Source of the DNA: an uncultured Alphaproteobacteria bacterium
GTDB taxonomy: Bacteria; Pseudomonadota; Alphaproteobacteria; Micavibrionales; Micavibrionaceae
DNA: 64,000 nucleotides
NCBI GenBank assembly: GCA_946481075.1
Contig: CAMLMC010000001.1
Span: 62,001-126,000 of the forward strand
Reading direction: 5' to 3'
How positions within the stretch are numbered: the stretch's first letter is position 1; the number at the start of each line of letters is the position of its first letter. Below, one piece after another: positions 17,187 to 25,536 of this stretch. A program made the translations under genes and the position numbers. The notes beneath the pieces were generated by a model. That model was not told the origin of the DNA and searched no databases. It saw nothing but the letters and a program-made list of their open reading frames with translations.

Positions 17187-17456
17187 TTATTCCGCCGTGG
17201 CGAATTCGTCTTCGGTGAATTCCTCGCCCGCGAATTCGGGCATGGATTCCTTGATTTTTTGAACGCCGAGATTGGATTGGTGATCGACGATCATGCATTT
17301 GACCGCGTTGATACAGGAACCGCAATTGGGGCCGTTGCCGCCGGAACAGGCCTTGTAAATTTGCGCCGTGGTGTTTGGCACTTCCGGATTTTCCAGCGCT
17401 TTTGTAACGTCCTTGTCCGTAAACGGATTGCAAAGGCATACATACATTTTATTCAT
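17187..17456 (-). CDS. bfd: Bacterioferritin-associated ferredoxin
   Basis: The 89-residue protein starts MNKMYVCLCNPFTDKDV and has Cys7-x-Cys9 and Cys45-x2-Cys48 (NCGSC), the exact [2Fe-2S] ligand spacing of Bfd. Bfd reduces the iron core of bacterioferritin so that stored Fe can be mobilised. Downstream lies a second, divergent Bfd-like gene, and bacterioferritin itself is encoded at 17995. The upstream gap to the divergent gene at 17563 contains two Fur-box-like sequences, so iron-dependent repression is likely. An acidic 25-residue tail (FAGEEFTEDEFATAE) is added beyond the usual length. Confidence 0.85.
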   Translation of the reverse strand: MNKMYVCLCNPFTDKDVTKALENPEVPNTTAQIYKACSGGNGPNCGSCINAVKCMIVDHQSNLGVQKIKESMPEFAGEEFTEDEFATAE

Positions 17457-17501
17457 CCCCCGCCGGGTCGCATTGTGATCTGCCGTGGAATTTAGGGTAA
17501 G

Positions 17502-17540
17502 TGAGAATTATTCGCAAGAAGAAAATGAGAATGATTTTCA
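17502..17540. promoter_or_regulatory. Tandem Fur-box-like operators
   Basis: TGAGAATTATTCGCA (17502-17516) and TGAGAATGATTTTCA (17526-17540) each follow the 7-1-7 Fur pattern TGATAATnATTATCA; the second has 6 of 7 matches on each side. They lie 24 bases apart between the divergent bfd operon and the gene at 17563, so they could control both under iron. Because alphaproteobacteria often use Irr or RirA as well, the actual regulator is uncertain. Confidence 0.7.
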
Positions 17541-17562
17541 TTTTGCTGCGGGCCTGCTAAAG

Positions 17563-17994
17563 ATGAAGACCATGATCCGCCCGAAAGCCCTAAAAACACC
17601 CATAATACGCCGGATAGAAGAACCGGACGAGCCGTCTGCCCATTGGCAACGGCTGTTTGACTTGGACCAGATCGAGGCCTTGCTTCAGGCGAGTGCGCGG
17701 GAGGGGCGGCCGATTTCCTATTCGGAAACGCTGGACGCGCTGGGTTATCAGTTTTCCCGCCCAAAAATGCGGGCGTTGTGCGTGGCGCTTGGCGAGGTGG
17801 ATAGACGCGCGGCAGAGCGGGGAGAGCCGGAGCTGGCCGTGCTCGTCGTCCGTGCCTCTGATCTCATTCCCGGGCAAGGGTGGTGGGTAAATCGGAATGA
17901 CCCCAAATATAACGGCCCGTGGGAGGGACCGCGGGCCGAAAAATATATCAAGGCGATTCAAAAGAAGGCCTTTGATTATTGGTCATCCAGATAA
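17563..17994 (+). CDS. Hypothetical protein downstream of Fur boxes
   Basis: I place the start at 17563. An upstream in-frame ATG at 17485 would make the Fur-box sequences coding. The roughly 143-residue soluble protein has a helical middle (YSETLDALGYQF, RALCVALGEVDRRAAERG) and a C-terminal segment AVLVVRASDLIPGQGWW followed by aromatic, glycine-rich residues. The sequence looks well conserved and functional, but I cannot name its family. Its promoter region is shared with bfd and carries two Fur-type sites, so an iron-related role is a fair inference. It ends one base before the stop of the convergent bfr gene. Confidence 0.65.
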   Translation: MKTMIRPKALKTPIIRRIEEPDEPSAHWQRLFDLDQIEALLQASAREGRPISYSETLDALGYQFSRPKMRALCVALGEVDRRAAERGEPELAVLVVRASDLIPGQGWWVNRNDPKYNGPWEGPRAEKYIKAIQKKAFDYWSSR

Positions 17995-18486
17995 TTACTC
18001 CGCATCCGCCTGATCTGTAGAATCGGAATTCAGATGAATGTAATTCTGCATGCCGATACGTTCCAGAAGATCAAGCTGCGTTTGCAGGAAGTCCTGATGG
18101 CCTTCTTCGTCTTTTAGAATTTGCAGGAACAGATCGCGCGTCACGTAATCATGCGCCGCTTCGCAATCCTTGATCCCCTCGCGATAGTTGGCAATACCTT
18201 CGACTTCCAGTTTCAGATCGCCTTGCAGGATTTCGATGACGGTTTCACCGATATGAAGTTTGCCAAGGTCTTGCAGGTTCGGCAGGCCGCCCAGCATGAG
18301 AATACGTTTGATCAGAAGATCTGCATGCTGCATCTCTTCGATCGATTCCTTGTATTCATGACGGGCGAATTTCGTGATTCCCCAATCTTCCAGCATACGG
18401 GAATGCAGGAAATATTGGTTGATGGCGGTCAACTCGCCTTTCAAGGCAAGGTTCAGACGTTTTAATACTTGTGCATCGCCTTTCAT
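17995..18486 (-). CDS. bfr: Bacterioferritin
   Basis: The 163-residue four-helix ferritin-like protein matches bacterioferritin in length. Ferroxidase-site residues are in place: Glu in GELTAINQYF, the ESIEEMQHADLL helix with Glu and His, and the C-terminal DEEGHQDFLQTQ with Glu and His. A Met in the segment MLEDWGITKFARHEY to GGLPNLQ could serve as the haem axial ligand (as Met52 does in known Bfr). It forms a 24-mer shell storing iron as ferric mineral. An AAGGAGA ribosome-binding site precedes the ATG. It converges with a Fur-boxed gene and lies 0.5 kb from two Bfd genes, making an iron storage and release group. Confidence 0.95.
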   Translation of the reverse strand: MKGDAQVLKRLNLALKGELTAINQYFLHSRMLEDWGITKFARHEYKESIEEMQHADLLIKRILMLGGLPNLQDLGKLHIGETVIEILQGDLKLEVEGIANYREGIKDCEAAHDYVTRDLFLQILKDEEGHQDFLQTQLDLLERIGMQNYIHLNSDSTDQADAE

Positions 18487-18506
18487 GGCAGTCTCCTTTT
18501 TGGGTC

Positions 18507-18545
18507 CATCGTCGCCAGCCGTCGCTTTGCTCCGTCGAGCCGATG
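18507..18545. repeat. Short palindromic repeat, CATCG...CGATG
   Basis: The core CCGTCGCTTTGCTCCGTCGAG is shared with 29460-29500 (one with CTTTG, the other CTGCG), and the ends are inverted (CATCG/CGATG). It lies between bfr and purB. Confidence 0.65.
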
Positions 18546-18560
18546 AACATATAATAAATT

Positions 18561-19859
18561 TTAAACCAGTGTGCGGTCGATAATCGCGTCCACATGCTTG
18601 ATGTAATCATCGTATTTGAAGATACTCTCAAGGGCGGATTTGTCCAGCTTTTGCGTTACTTCATTGTCCTCTAATAATAGGGAAAGCAGCGTTTTCGTTC
18701 CGCGGGATTCCCAGACCTTCATCGCGTTGCGCTGGACGATGCGATAGGCGTCTTCGCGGGCGATACCGGCCTGTGTCAGGGCAAGCAGGGTTTTCTGGCT
18801 GAAAACCAGTCCGCCCATTTTGTTGAGGTTGTCCATCATCGTATCCGGATAGACCAGAAGCTTGTCGATAACGCTAGTCATTCGCACGAGCGCGAAATCG
18901 AGCGCGATACAGGCATCCGGTGCCATGATGCGTTCGACAGAGGAGTGGGAAATATCCCGCTCGTGCCACAGCGCGACATTTTCGAGCGCGGGCGTGACGG
19001 CGGCGCGGACCACACGGGCAAGGCCGGTGAGGTTTTCCGTCAAGATCGGGTTGCGCTTGTGCGGCATCGCGGACGAGCCTTTTTGACCCGGAGAGAAATA
19101 TTCTTCTGCTTCGCGCACTTCGGTTCTTTGCAGGTGGCGGATTTCCACGGCGAGGTTTTCGATTGAAGATGCAATGACGCCGAGCGTGGCAAAGAACATG
19201 GCATGGCGGTCGCGCGGGATGACTTGCGTCGAAACGTCTTCGCGTGTGAGGCCCAGTTTTTCTGCCACATAATCCTGCACGGCGGGATCGACGGTGGCGT
19301 ATGTGCCAACCGCGCCGGAGATGGAGCAAACGGCAATTTCCTTGCGCGCGTTGATCAGGCGCTGCTTCGCACGTTTGAACGCCGCATAATGACCGGCGAG
19401 TTTGAATCCGAATGTGGTCGGCTCCGCATGGATACCGTGGGAACGCCCGATGCAAAGCGTGTTCTTGTGCTCCAGGCTGCGGCGTTTGAGGGCGGCGAGC
19501 AGGGCGTCGAGGTCTTCCAGAAGAATGTCGGCGGCTTGCGTCAGCTGAACGGAAAACGCGGTGTCGATCACATCGCTCGATGTCATGCCTTGGTGGACGT
19601 AACGGGAATCTTCACCGACAAATTCGGCAACCGATGTCAGGAAGGCGATAACGTCGTGTTTCACTTCCTTTTCAATCTCGTCAATACGGGCAATGTCGAA
19701 ATTGCCCTTTTCTCGCATGGATTTTGCCACCGATTTCGGCACCGTGCCCATTTCGCCCATCTTTTTGGCAGCAAGGGTTTCAATCTCCAGCCAGATTTTA
19801 AAACGGTTTTCGGCTTCGAAAATATCGGCCATCACGGGGCGGGTATAACGGGGGATCAT
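18561..19859 (-). CDS. purB: Adenylosuccinate lyase
   Basis: PurB cleaves SAICAR to AICAR and fumarate and adenylosuccinate to AMP and fumarate, in purine synthesis. The superfamily signature GSSAMPHKRNP is intact, as are TSSDVIDTAFSVQL and the H-containing GRSHGIHAEPTTFG segment. I start at MIPRYTRPVM (19859) rather than at 19910 because purB proteins begin there; the upstream codons look like leader sequence. The 432-residue length is usual. It is monocistronic, between a palindromic repeat and the SemiSWEET-like gene. Confidence 0.96.
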   Translation of the reverse strand: MIPRYTRPVMADIFEAENRFKIWLEIETLAAKKMGEMGTVPKSVAKSMREKGNFDIARIDEIEKEVKHDVIAFLTSVAEFVGEDSRYVHQGMTSSDVIDTAFSVQLTQAADILLEDLDALLAALKRRSLEHKNTLCIGRSHGIHAEPTTFGFKLAGHYAAFKRAKQRLINARKEIAVCSISGAVGTYATVDPAVQDYVAEKLGLTREDVSTQVIPRDRHAMFFATLGVIASSIENLAVEIRHLQRTEVREAEEYFSPGQKGSSAMPHKRNPILTENLTGLARVVRAAVTPALENVALWHERDISHSSVERIMAPDACIALDFALVRMTSVIDKLLVYPDTMMDNLNKMGGLVFSQKTLLALTQAGIAREDAYRIVQRNAMKVWESRGTKTLLSLLLEDNEVTQKLDKSALESIFKYDDYIKHVDAIIDRTLV

Positions 19860-19978
19860 GCTTCTGCTCTTCTTAAGTCTTTGGTGAATTTGGGGCTTTT
19901 TTACCACCAAGAGCCGCCCGAACCAAGGGTTTTCCTGCCTTCACCGGTTGTTAATCCATTTTTTGCATACTGGGCGGC

Positions 19979-20299
19979 ATGGAAGCCCTGTTTTCTCAGC
20001 TCTATCCCTTTGTGTTCCTGATCGGCCTTGCCGGTTTCGGGCCGCAGATTTATCAATTGATGCGCAACCCTGCCAGCGCGGATTCCCTCTCGCTCTCCAC
20101 ATGGGCGATCTGGGCGCTGACATGGTTTATCTCGCTTGGCTATGGGGTGACGAAACTCCATGATTTCATGTTCTGCCTGACGGCGTCGGTGAACTTCTCC
20201 GCGCACATGGCAATTTTCCTTATCATTGCCTATCGCCGTCTGCACCATATGATGGCGTTTCAATCGCTTCGCCCTGCCTATTTGCGCATGCGAAAATAA
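19979..20299 (+). CDS. SemiSWEET-like PQ-loop membrane protein
   Basis: The 106-residue protein has three hydrophobic segments (about residues 9-27, 42-60 and 64-88). The PQ-loop signature is FGPQIYQLMRNPASADSLS, followed by STWAIWALTWF. Bacterial SemiSWEETs are three-helix bundles that dimerise to form a sugar channel, so this is a likely sugar (or other small solute) transporter, though PQ-loop proteins also move other substrates. It ends in a basic tail. A hairpin terminator follows at 20324. It is not in an operon with a recognisable sugar enzyme. Confidence 0.75.
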   Translation: MEALFSQLYPFVFLIGLAGFGPQIYQLMRNPASADSLSLSTWAIWALTWFISLGYGVTKLHDFMFCLTASVNFSAHMAIFLIIAYRRLHHMMAFQSLRPAYLRMRK

Positions 20300-20323
20300 T
20301 CATGAAATACCAACTGTTTTAGA

Positions 20324-20347
20324 AAGTCCTTGAAAAAGGGCTTTTTT
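20324..20347 (+). terminator. Intrinsic terminator
   Basis: AAGTCC and GGGCTT form a short stem (one G-T pair) around an A-rich loop, followed by a run of T. It lies 25 bases after the PQ-loop gene stop. Confidence 0.6.
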
Positions 20348-20410
20348 CATGTATTCTTAAAAATCGAACCAAAATAATAAAAAAATAATTTGAACACAGG
20401 AAGGTTATTC

Positions 20411-21055
20411 ATGTCTGACGCACAAGTTGCGGCGCAGAGCCACGCCCCCACGCCCAAATTCTGTTACGATTTTCCGCAAGGCTCCCCTTGCGCCAATATC
20501 ATTCTGTATACGCAGGACACGGATAGCAAAGGCACCCGCCTGACCATTATGACGACAATCCGCGCGCCGCATGTCGGGGCGGGGCGGGCGCTTTCCGCCG
20601 GCGGGTTTTACGAGGTCAAGGATATGTTCAACGAAGTAGGGAAGGTTCAGAACGGCCTGAAAGAGCTTTACCGCGAATGTTACGAAGAACTGGGCGAGGA
20701 GTTTAAAACCATTATCCCGTATGAGGACTTTGAACGGCGCGCGCAGTATTTATGGAGCGGGATGCACCGCATCCGCGATACGCAGCTCGTCCACAATATC
20801 CTCTCCATGACCATGCAAATCAGCCACGAAGAAATGGACGCGATTGTCGCGCTGCCCGATACGGAGGAACAGATCGGCAAAGTCCTCGAAACCTTCACGC
20901 TCGAATATGACGGCAGCACGACGAGCGAAGAGGCTGTGATGGAACGCTTTGCCGATTTCTATCACCCGATGGAAAAAACCGTGAGCGCGATGTTCCTTGC
21001 GAAACAACACGCGGCGTTCAAAGGCATGGTGGATGATTATGTGCCTTATGCTTAA
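20411..21055 (+). CDS. Nudix-like hydrolase with divergent motif
   Basis: The ATG at 20411 follows AGGAAGG with good spacing. The 214-residue product carries YRECYEELGEEF near residue 85, which matches the REUxEExGU core of the Nudix box, with GRALSAGGFYEV before it. The upstream Gly and Glu of the full GX5EX7 motif do not align cleanly, so catalysis is uncertain. Nudix enzymes hydrolyse nucleoside diphosphates linked to other groups. The remaining sequence is helical and acidic, with a repeated theme of Glu-rich helices. Substrate unknown; a catalytically altered family member is an alternative. Confidence 0.6.
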   Translation: MSDAQVAAQSHAPTPKFCYDFPQGSPCANIILYTQDTDSKGTRLTIMTTIRAPHVGAGRALSAGGFYEVKDMFNEVGKVQNGLKELYRECYEELGEEFKTIIPYEDFERRAQYLWSGMHRIRDTQLVHNILSMTMQISHEEMDAIVALPDTEEQIGKVLETFTLEYDGSTTSEEAVMERFADFYHPMEKTVSAMFLAKQHAAFKGMVDDYVPYA

Positions 21056-21069
21056 TACAGATCAATATT

Positions 21070-21537
21070 CTAATTTTTACTCATAAGTATTTCTTGAATT
21101 TTTTCAAAGCCGTGAAAAAAATCTGTAAATCCTATGATGCAAAAATAGAAAGCAGCATATCCGAATGAAAGCATCAATAAATTGATCACTAAAGAGAGAA
21201 ACTGCGCGAAATTATGGTTAGGTATTATTTCGCAAATATAATCTACTATACATGCAGTGTAAGTGAGACAAATACAGATGAGTGCCGAAATTGTAGCCTT
21301 TAAAAATTCGTCAAAGGGAGAATCAATTACCTGTAATGTTTTTAAGGCCAAATTTGGAGACTTCTCATGCAGAGAAGAAAACAAGGTTCCCATCGCAGCT
21401 ATAGTGAAAGCACAAGCGCCCACGCTTACTGTCATGATAGTTTTTAAAGCAATTTGGCCATATGTATCCAAATCTTCTAGTGACTTTTTCAAATCAATCT
21501 GACGACTTGCTTCATCATTATTATTTGTATCCGTCAT
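21070..21537 (-). CDS. Three-helix membrane protein coupled to radC
   Basis: The 155-residue product has a charged N-terminus (NNNDEASRQIDLKKSLEDLD) and three hydrophobic segments (about residues 34-54, 80-102 and 112-140). Its ATG overlaps the radC stop in an ATGA overlap (21534-21537), so it is probably translated with radC. The sequence is much more AT-rich than radC and the neighbours, suggesting that it was acquired separately. No known family was recognised. Its pairing with a RadC-type protein is unusual and worth checking in relatives. Confidence 0.65.
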   Translation of the reverse strand: MTDTNNNDEASRQIDLKKSLEDLDTYGQIALKTIMTVSVGACAFTIAAMGTLFSSLHEKSPNLALKTLQVIDSPFDEFLKATISALICICLTYTACIVDYICEIIPNHNFAQFLSLVINLLMLSFGYAAFYFCIIGFTDFFHGFEKIQEILMSKN

Positions 21538-22238
21538 ATCAACCCCAATGATTTAAAACTCGTCACCCCGCCACGGGAGACGATCAGATGATCGTGAACG
21601 ATAATCGTGAACGGCTTGGCGGCGGCGCAGATGAGTTTGGTCATCTCGATGTCCGCTTGTGATGGCGTGGCATCCCCGCTCGGGTGATTGTGCACCAGAA
21701 TGAGCGCGGTCGCGCCGAGCTCCAACGCGCGTTTCATGATTTCACGCGGATAGGCGGGGGTGTGGTCCACCGTGCCGGATTGTTGAATCTCGTCCGCGAT
21801 CAATTCATTCTTTTTGTTTAAGAAAAGAAGGCGGAAATGCTCGCGGGCCTCATGCGCCATTGATGCCTGAAGGTAGTCGAGCAGACGCTGCCATGAATTG
21901 AGGATGGTGCGGCCAGACAAATCTTGTTTGAGCATGCGAAGGCCCGCCGCCTGAATGGCCTTGATCGCCGTTGCCGTGGTTTCCGATATGCCGTCAACGG
22001 ATTCCAGATCGGCGCGGTTCGCGTGGAGCACGCCGTTCAATGATCCGAACCGCGCAATCAATTGCTTGGCAATGGGTTTCACATCCCTGCGCGGAATCGC
22101 CATGAACAAAAGCAGTTCCAGAAGTTCGTAATCGGGCAAACTGTCCGGCGCATTCAAAAACCGTTCGCGCAGCCGGTCGCGATGCCCTGCATAATGCGGT
22201 TTATCCTCGGGCGCTGCTTTTTTCGCGGCTTGTTCCAT
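21534..22238 (-). CDS. radC: RadC-family JAB-domain protein
   Basis: The protein has a helix-hairpin-helix-like N-terminal region (RFGSLNGVLHANRADLESVDGIS) and a JAB/MPN+ metal-binding C-terminal domain with HNHPSGD, followed by the Asp-containing segment ATPSQADIEMTKL. In related proteins this domain binds zinc; the true role of RadC is not settled and a DNA-repair function is no longer accepted for the E. coli protein. I prefer the ATG at 22238 because the upstream ATG at 22274 lies inside a palindromic repeat. The downstream AT-rich membrane gene overlaps its stop by 4 bases. Confidence 0.9.
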   Translation of the reverse strand: MEQAAKKAAPEDKPHYAGHRDRLRERFLNAPDSLPDYELLELLLFMAIPRRDVKPIAKQLIARFGSLNGVLHANRADLESVDGISETTATAIKAIQAAGLRMLKQDLSGRTILNSWQRLLDYLQASMAHEAREHFRLLFLNKKNELIADEIQQSGTVDHTPAYPREIMKRALELGATALILVHNHPSGDATPSQADIEMTKLICAAAKPFTIIVHDHLIVSRGGVTSFKSLGLI

Positions 22239-22268
22239 GCCAAGTGTTTTAGCATTTTGCGCAAGGCT

Positions 22269-22344
22269 TGTCATCCTGAGCGTTAGCGAAGGATCTCATG
22301 GGTGGGGAATACAAGATCCTTCGGGCTTTGCCCTCAGGATGACA
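22269..22344. repeat. TGTCATCCTGAG palindromic repeat
   Basis: TGTCATCCTGAG at 22269 is matched inverted by CTCAGGATGACA at 22333-22344, a perfect 12 bp terminal inverted repeat. It fills the gap between map and radC, ending next to the map stop codon. Confidence 0.9.
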
Positions 22345-23154
22345 CTACGCATATGGCGGTTTGGTGTATCCGGCGGGGGAAAGGGTGAAGATTTCAAACC
22401 CGTCATCCGTCACGGCCAATGAATGTTCGAACTGCGCCGACAATGACCTGTCGCGTGTCACGGCGGTCCAGCCATCGGCCAGAACCTTTGTGGCGTAATG
22501 GCCTGCGTTGATCATCGGCTCGATCGTAAAGAACATGCCGGGCTCCAGCACGGGGCCTTCGCCGGGGCGTCCGAAATGGACAACGCTTGGCGGTTCATGG
22601 AATTGCTGGCCAAGGCCATGGCCACAGAAATCACGCACCACGGAAAAACGGTGGCTTTCCGCATAGCTTTGGATCGCATACCCGATATCGCCGAATGTGT
22701 TGCCGGGCTTTACCGCCTCGATCCCCTTCATCATGGCGTCATAGGTGACCTCTACCAGATTGCGGGCTTTCACCGGAATCTTATCACCGACCAGATAGGT
22801 GCGGGAATTATCGCCATACCACCCGTCCACGATGCAGGTGTAATCGATATTGACGATGTCGCCTTCGACCAGTTTTTTGTCGAAGGAGGGGATGCCGTGG
22901 CAGACGACATGGTTGATGGAAATGCATGTCGCGTGTTGATAGCCCTTGTACCCGATGGTGGCCGACACCGCGCCGTTTTGAACCGTGAACTCTTCCAGTT
23001 TTTTATCGAGGTCGCCCGTCACGGCGCCCGGCACGACAAAGGGCGTGATCATGTCAAGGGCGCTCGCGGCCAGTTTTCCGGCCTTTCGCATCCCTTCATA
23101 CCCTTCCGGCCCGTAAAGGCGGATTCCGTCCATGCTGTATCTGTTCTTATTCAT
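22345..23154 (-). CDS. map: Methionine aminopeptidase type I
   Basis: Map removes the initiator methionine from nascent proteins. The metal ligands are visible: Asp in VNIDYTCIVDGWYGDNSRTY, His in HGLGQQFHEPPSVVHFG, Glu in FFTIEPMINAG and Glu in LSAQFEHSLAVT. The 269-residue length is normal for the type I enzyme. The start is ATG at 23154 (MNKNRYSMDG). The upstream reading to 23193 is unsupported. It is co-oriented with radC, but a palindromic repeat separates the two. Confidence 0.97.
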   Translation of the reverse strand: MNKNRYSMDGIRLYGPEGYEGMRKAGKLAASALDMITPFVVPGAVTGDLDKKLEEFTVQNGAVSATIGYKGYQHATCISINHVVCHGIPSFDKKLVEGDIVNIDYTCIVDGWYGDNSRTYLVGDKIPVKARNLVEVTYDAMMKGIEAVKPGNTFGDIGYAIQSYAESHRFSVVRDFCGHGLGQQFHEPPSVVHFGRPGEGPVLEPGMFFTIEPMINAGHYATKVLADGWTAVTRDRSLSAQFEHSLAVTDDGFEIFTLSPAGYTKPPYA

Positions 23155-23231
23155 CGCGGTTGCTTTATAGGCCAATTTTGGTACCCTTGTCATATAGAAA
23201 ATTAGTCCGCATTTGAACAGGTTAAATAGCC

Positions 23232-23798
23232 ATGAAGGCCTTTCTGAAAGAAAATCTTGTCCTGATTGCCGGAATAGCCTTGCCGCTGCTGCTCGGCATC
23301 GGCTTTTTGGTGGCCACGAAAGTGAGCGTGATCGGGATTGCCCCGCCGCAGACTTCGGTCCTTTATTTCTACAAAAACTATGGTCCGGCGGATTTCAAGG
23401 TGCGTGACGGTGTCGTGTATTACCATGAAACCGGGCCAAAGCCCGCGAACTATGATTTTCGCCGCGAGACGGAGCTTTATATCTTCGATCCGGTAAAGGG
23501 CGAACGCCGCAGGATCGACCTGCCCGATGTGCCCGAAGACGGGACGGGTAAGGATGGCTTGCCGGTCGAAGGGTTGAAAGACCTGAAGATTTCGGATGCG
23601 CCCGAAAGTCCGGATGGTTTTGTTTTCCGGAACGGCTGGGAGCATTCTTATAATGGCGGCCTTGTTCTGGAGATATTCGGCGGCTCTAGGCACGATCGCA
23701 ACGCCTATCTGCAAAAAGGCGCATTGAAGGTTGAAATAGCCGACCAGAACCAACCCTATTACAGGCAGCCCGCCTTTATCGGATGGGTGATAGAATGA
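23232..23798 (+). CDS. Membrane-anchored hypothetical protein
   Basis: The 188-residue protein starts with one membrane segment (LVLIAGIALPLLLGIGFLVA, about residues 9-28), followed by a soluble beta-rich domain with many aromatic residues (VLYFYKNYGPADFKVRDGVV, RRETELYIFDPVKGERRRID). Its stop overlaps the ATG of the multispanning membrane protein at 23795, so both are co-translated. The two probably form a complex in the inner membrane. It is not one of the GDYXXLXY proteins often found beside DUF2157 proteins, since that signature is absent. Function unknown. Confidence 0.7.
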   Translation: MKAFLKENLVLIAGIALPLLLGIGFLVATKVSVIGIAPPQTSVLYFYKNYGPADFKVRDGVVYYHETGPKPANYDFRRETELYIFDPVKGERRRIDLPDVPEDGTGKDGLPVEGLKDLKISDAPESPDGFVFRNGWEHSYNGGLVLEIFGGSRHDRNAYLQKGALKVEIADQNQPYYRQPAFIGWVIE

Positions 23799-24739
23799 AT
23801 AATTATATCCAGACGGACCGCGACCGTGCCTTGTCGGAAATCGCCGGGCTTGCGGCCGCGCACAATCTTACACTCGATGACATCGGGGCCGTGCTGACCA
23901 AAGACGCGCAAGGGCGGAAATCTCCCGGTCTTATTGCCCGCATACTCGGATATCTCGGCGCCGCGCTGATCTTTGGCGGGCTCGCGCTTTATATAGGTAT
24001 GCAATGGGATATGTTGCCGAGCGCAGCCCGCGTCATCATCACCTATGGCACAGGGTTCACTGCTTTTGTGCTGGCGGTTCTGGCGGCCAAGAACCCACGG
24101 TATCATGAGGCATCGACCGTTCTGTTCATCAAAAGCGCCCTATTGCTGCCGACAGGGATGTTTGTTTTCCTGCATGAGTATTCGCAAGGCGGCGATCCGG
24201 AATTGGCATCCATAATCGTTTTCGGGTTGCTCACGCTGCAATTCCTTGCGACCTTTTCCAAACTGAAAACGACATCGCTTTTGTTTTTTACCTATCTGTT
24301 TTTCAACGTGGCGACGGCATCGCTTCTTTCCTATATCGGTGTGAATAAGAATGTGGCCGCGATTGCGCTTAGCCTCTCCATCCTTATGGTGAGCTGGAAA
24401 ATCGATAGCACGTCATATCGCGCTATCGCGCCATTCTGGTATTTCACCGGCGGCGTTGGCCTTATGATTTCCGCGTTCGATATCCTGGAAGGAACACCTT
24501 TGGATACAGGGCTTGCAGCGCTATCGGCCGGCCTTATGTATGTCAGTGTCCGCGCGAAAAGCCGGACCTTGCTGACCGTCAGCACCGTTGCCTTTCTTGC
24601 GTTCCTTGGATATTACACCGACGAATATTTCAAGGATATTGTCGGCTGGCCGATTGCGCTGATTATTGCGGGGTTCGGCCTTGTTGCTATTAGTGCCTGG
24701 GCCGTCAAGCTCGGGCGTACAATCAAGTATGGTGCGTAA
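23795..24739 (+). CDS. DUF2157-like integral membrane protein
   Basis: The 314-residue protein begins with a soluble 50-residue region (MNNYIQTDRDRALSEIAGLA) and continues with about nine membrane helices. The first helices read ARILGYLGAALIFGGLALYI and SAARVIITYGTGFTAFVLAV, the pattern of DUF2157 proteins. Members of this family are unnamed membrane proteins of unknown function. The ATG overlaps the stop of the preceding gene (ATGA), and its own stop overlaps the start of the CinA-domain gene (TAATG), so the three genes from 23232 to 25536 form one operon, continuing with the XRE gene. Confidence 0.75.
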   Translation: MNNYIQTDRDRALSEIAGLAAAHNLTLDDIGAVLTKDAQGRKSPGLIARILGYLGAALIFGGLALYIGMQWDMLPSAARVIITYGTGFTAFVLAVLAAKNPRYHEASTVLFIKSALLLPTGMFVFLHEYSQGGDPELASIIVFGLLTLQFLATFSKLKTTSLLFFTYLFFNVATASLLSYIGVNKNVAAIALSLSILMVSWKIDSTSYRAIAPFWYFTGGVGLMISAFDILEGTPLDTGLAALSAGLMYVSVRAKSRTLLTVSTVAFLAFLGYYTDEYFKDIVGWPIALIIAGFGLVAISAWAVKLGRTIKYGA

Positions 24740-25536
24740 TGGATAATCAACAGGACAAAGACATATACCGCGCATCTATTGTGGTGGTCGGCAATGAAAT
24801 TCTTTCCGGCCGGACAAAGGATGCCAATACGTCGTGGATCGCCGAACAGATGGTGCAAGCCGGTGTCGTACTGGCCGAGGTTCGCGTGGTGCCCGATATC
24901 CGGGATGAAATCGTTTTTGCGGTTAACGAACTCAGGCGCAAATACGACTATGTGTTCACCACCGGCGGGATCGGTCCGACCCATGACGATATTACAGCGG
25001 AATCGATTGCTCATGCCTTCGGTACGACGTTGGAACTGAATGAAGAAGCCTATGGTATTCTGGTCCGCCATTATGGATCGGAAGAAGAAGTCACGCCGCC
25101 GCGCCGAAAAATGGCAATGATCCCTGTTGGTGCCAGCCTGATTAACAACCCTGTCAGCGGCGCACCGGGATTCCAGCTGGAAAATGTGTTTGTCATGGCT
25201 GGCGTACCAAGGATCATGCAGGCGATGCTCGATGACATCAAACCCCGGTTGAAAAGGGGGCGGACGATGCTATCAAACACCATCGCCTGTTCGCTCGCCG
25301 AAAGTGCCGTGGCCGAACCGCTTTCAAAAATTCAGGATCGGTTCCCGACGGTTTCGATCGGCAGTTATCCGCATTTTCGTGGGGGCATCTTGGGGCTTAG
25401 TCTGGTTTTACGCTCGCCTGAGAACGAGGCGCTCGACACTGCTACGGCCGAAGTTATCCGCATGGTCGCCGATCTTGGCGGTGAGGCGAACGCCCTTAGC
25501 ATCCAGTCGACCGGAAAGAGTCTGGGGCTGATATAA
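24739..25536 (+). CDS. CinA-type molybdopterin-binding domain protein
   Basis: The 265-residue protein matches the MoCF-type domain of competence/damage-inducible protein CinA: VVVGNEILSGRTKDANTSWI, YVFTTGGIGPTHDDITAESI and NPVSGAPGF. The C-terminal NMN deamidase domain of full-length CinA is absent, and the length fits the short CinA-like group. Nucleotide or pterin binding is likely, but the reaction is uncertain. It overlaps its neighbours by TAATG on both sides, so it is expressed with the DUF2157-like and XRE genes. Confidence 0.85.
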   Translation: MDNQQDKDIYRASIVVVGNEILSGRTKDANTSWIAEQMVQAGVVLAEVRVVPDIRDEIVFAVNELRRKYDYVFTTGGIGPTHDDITAESIAHAFGTTLELNEEAYGILVRHYGSEEEVTPPRRKMAMIPVGASLINNPVSGAPGFQLENVFVMAGVPRIMQAMLDDIKPRLKRGRTMLSNTIACSLAESAVAEPLSKIQDRFPTVSIGSYPHFRGGILGLSLVLRSPENEALDTATAEVIRMVADLGGEANALSIQSTGKSLGLI

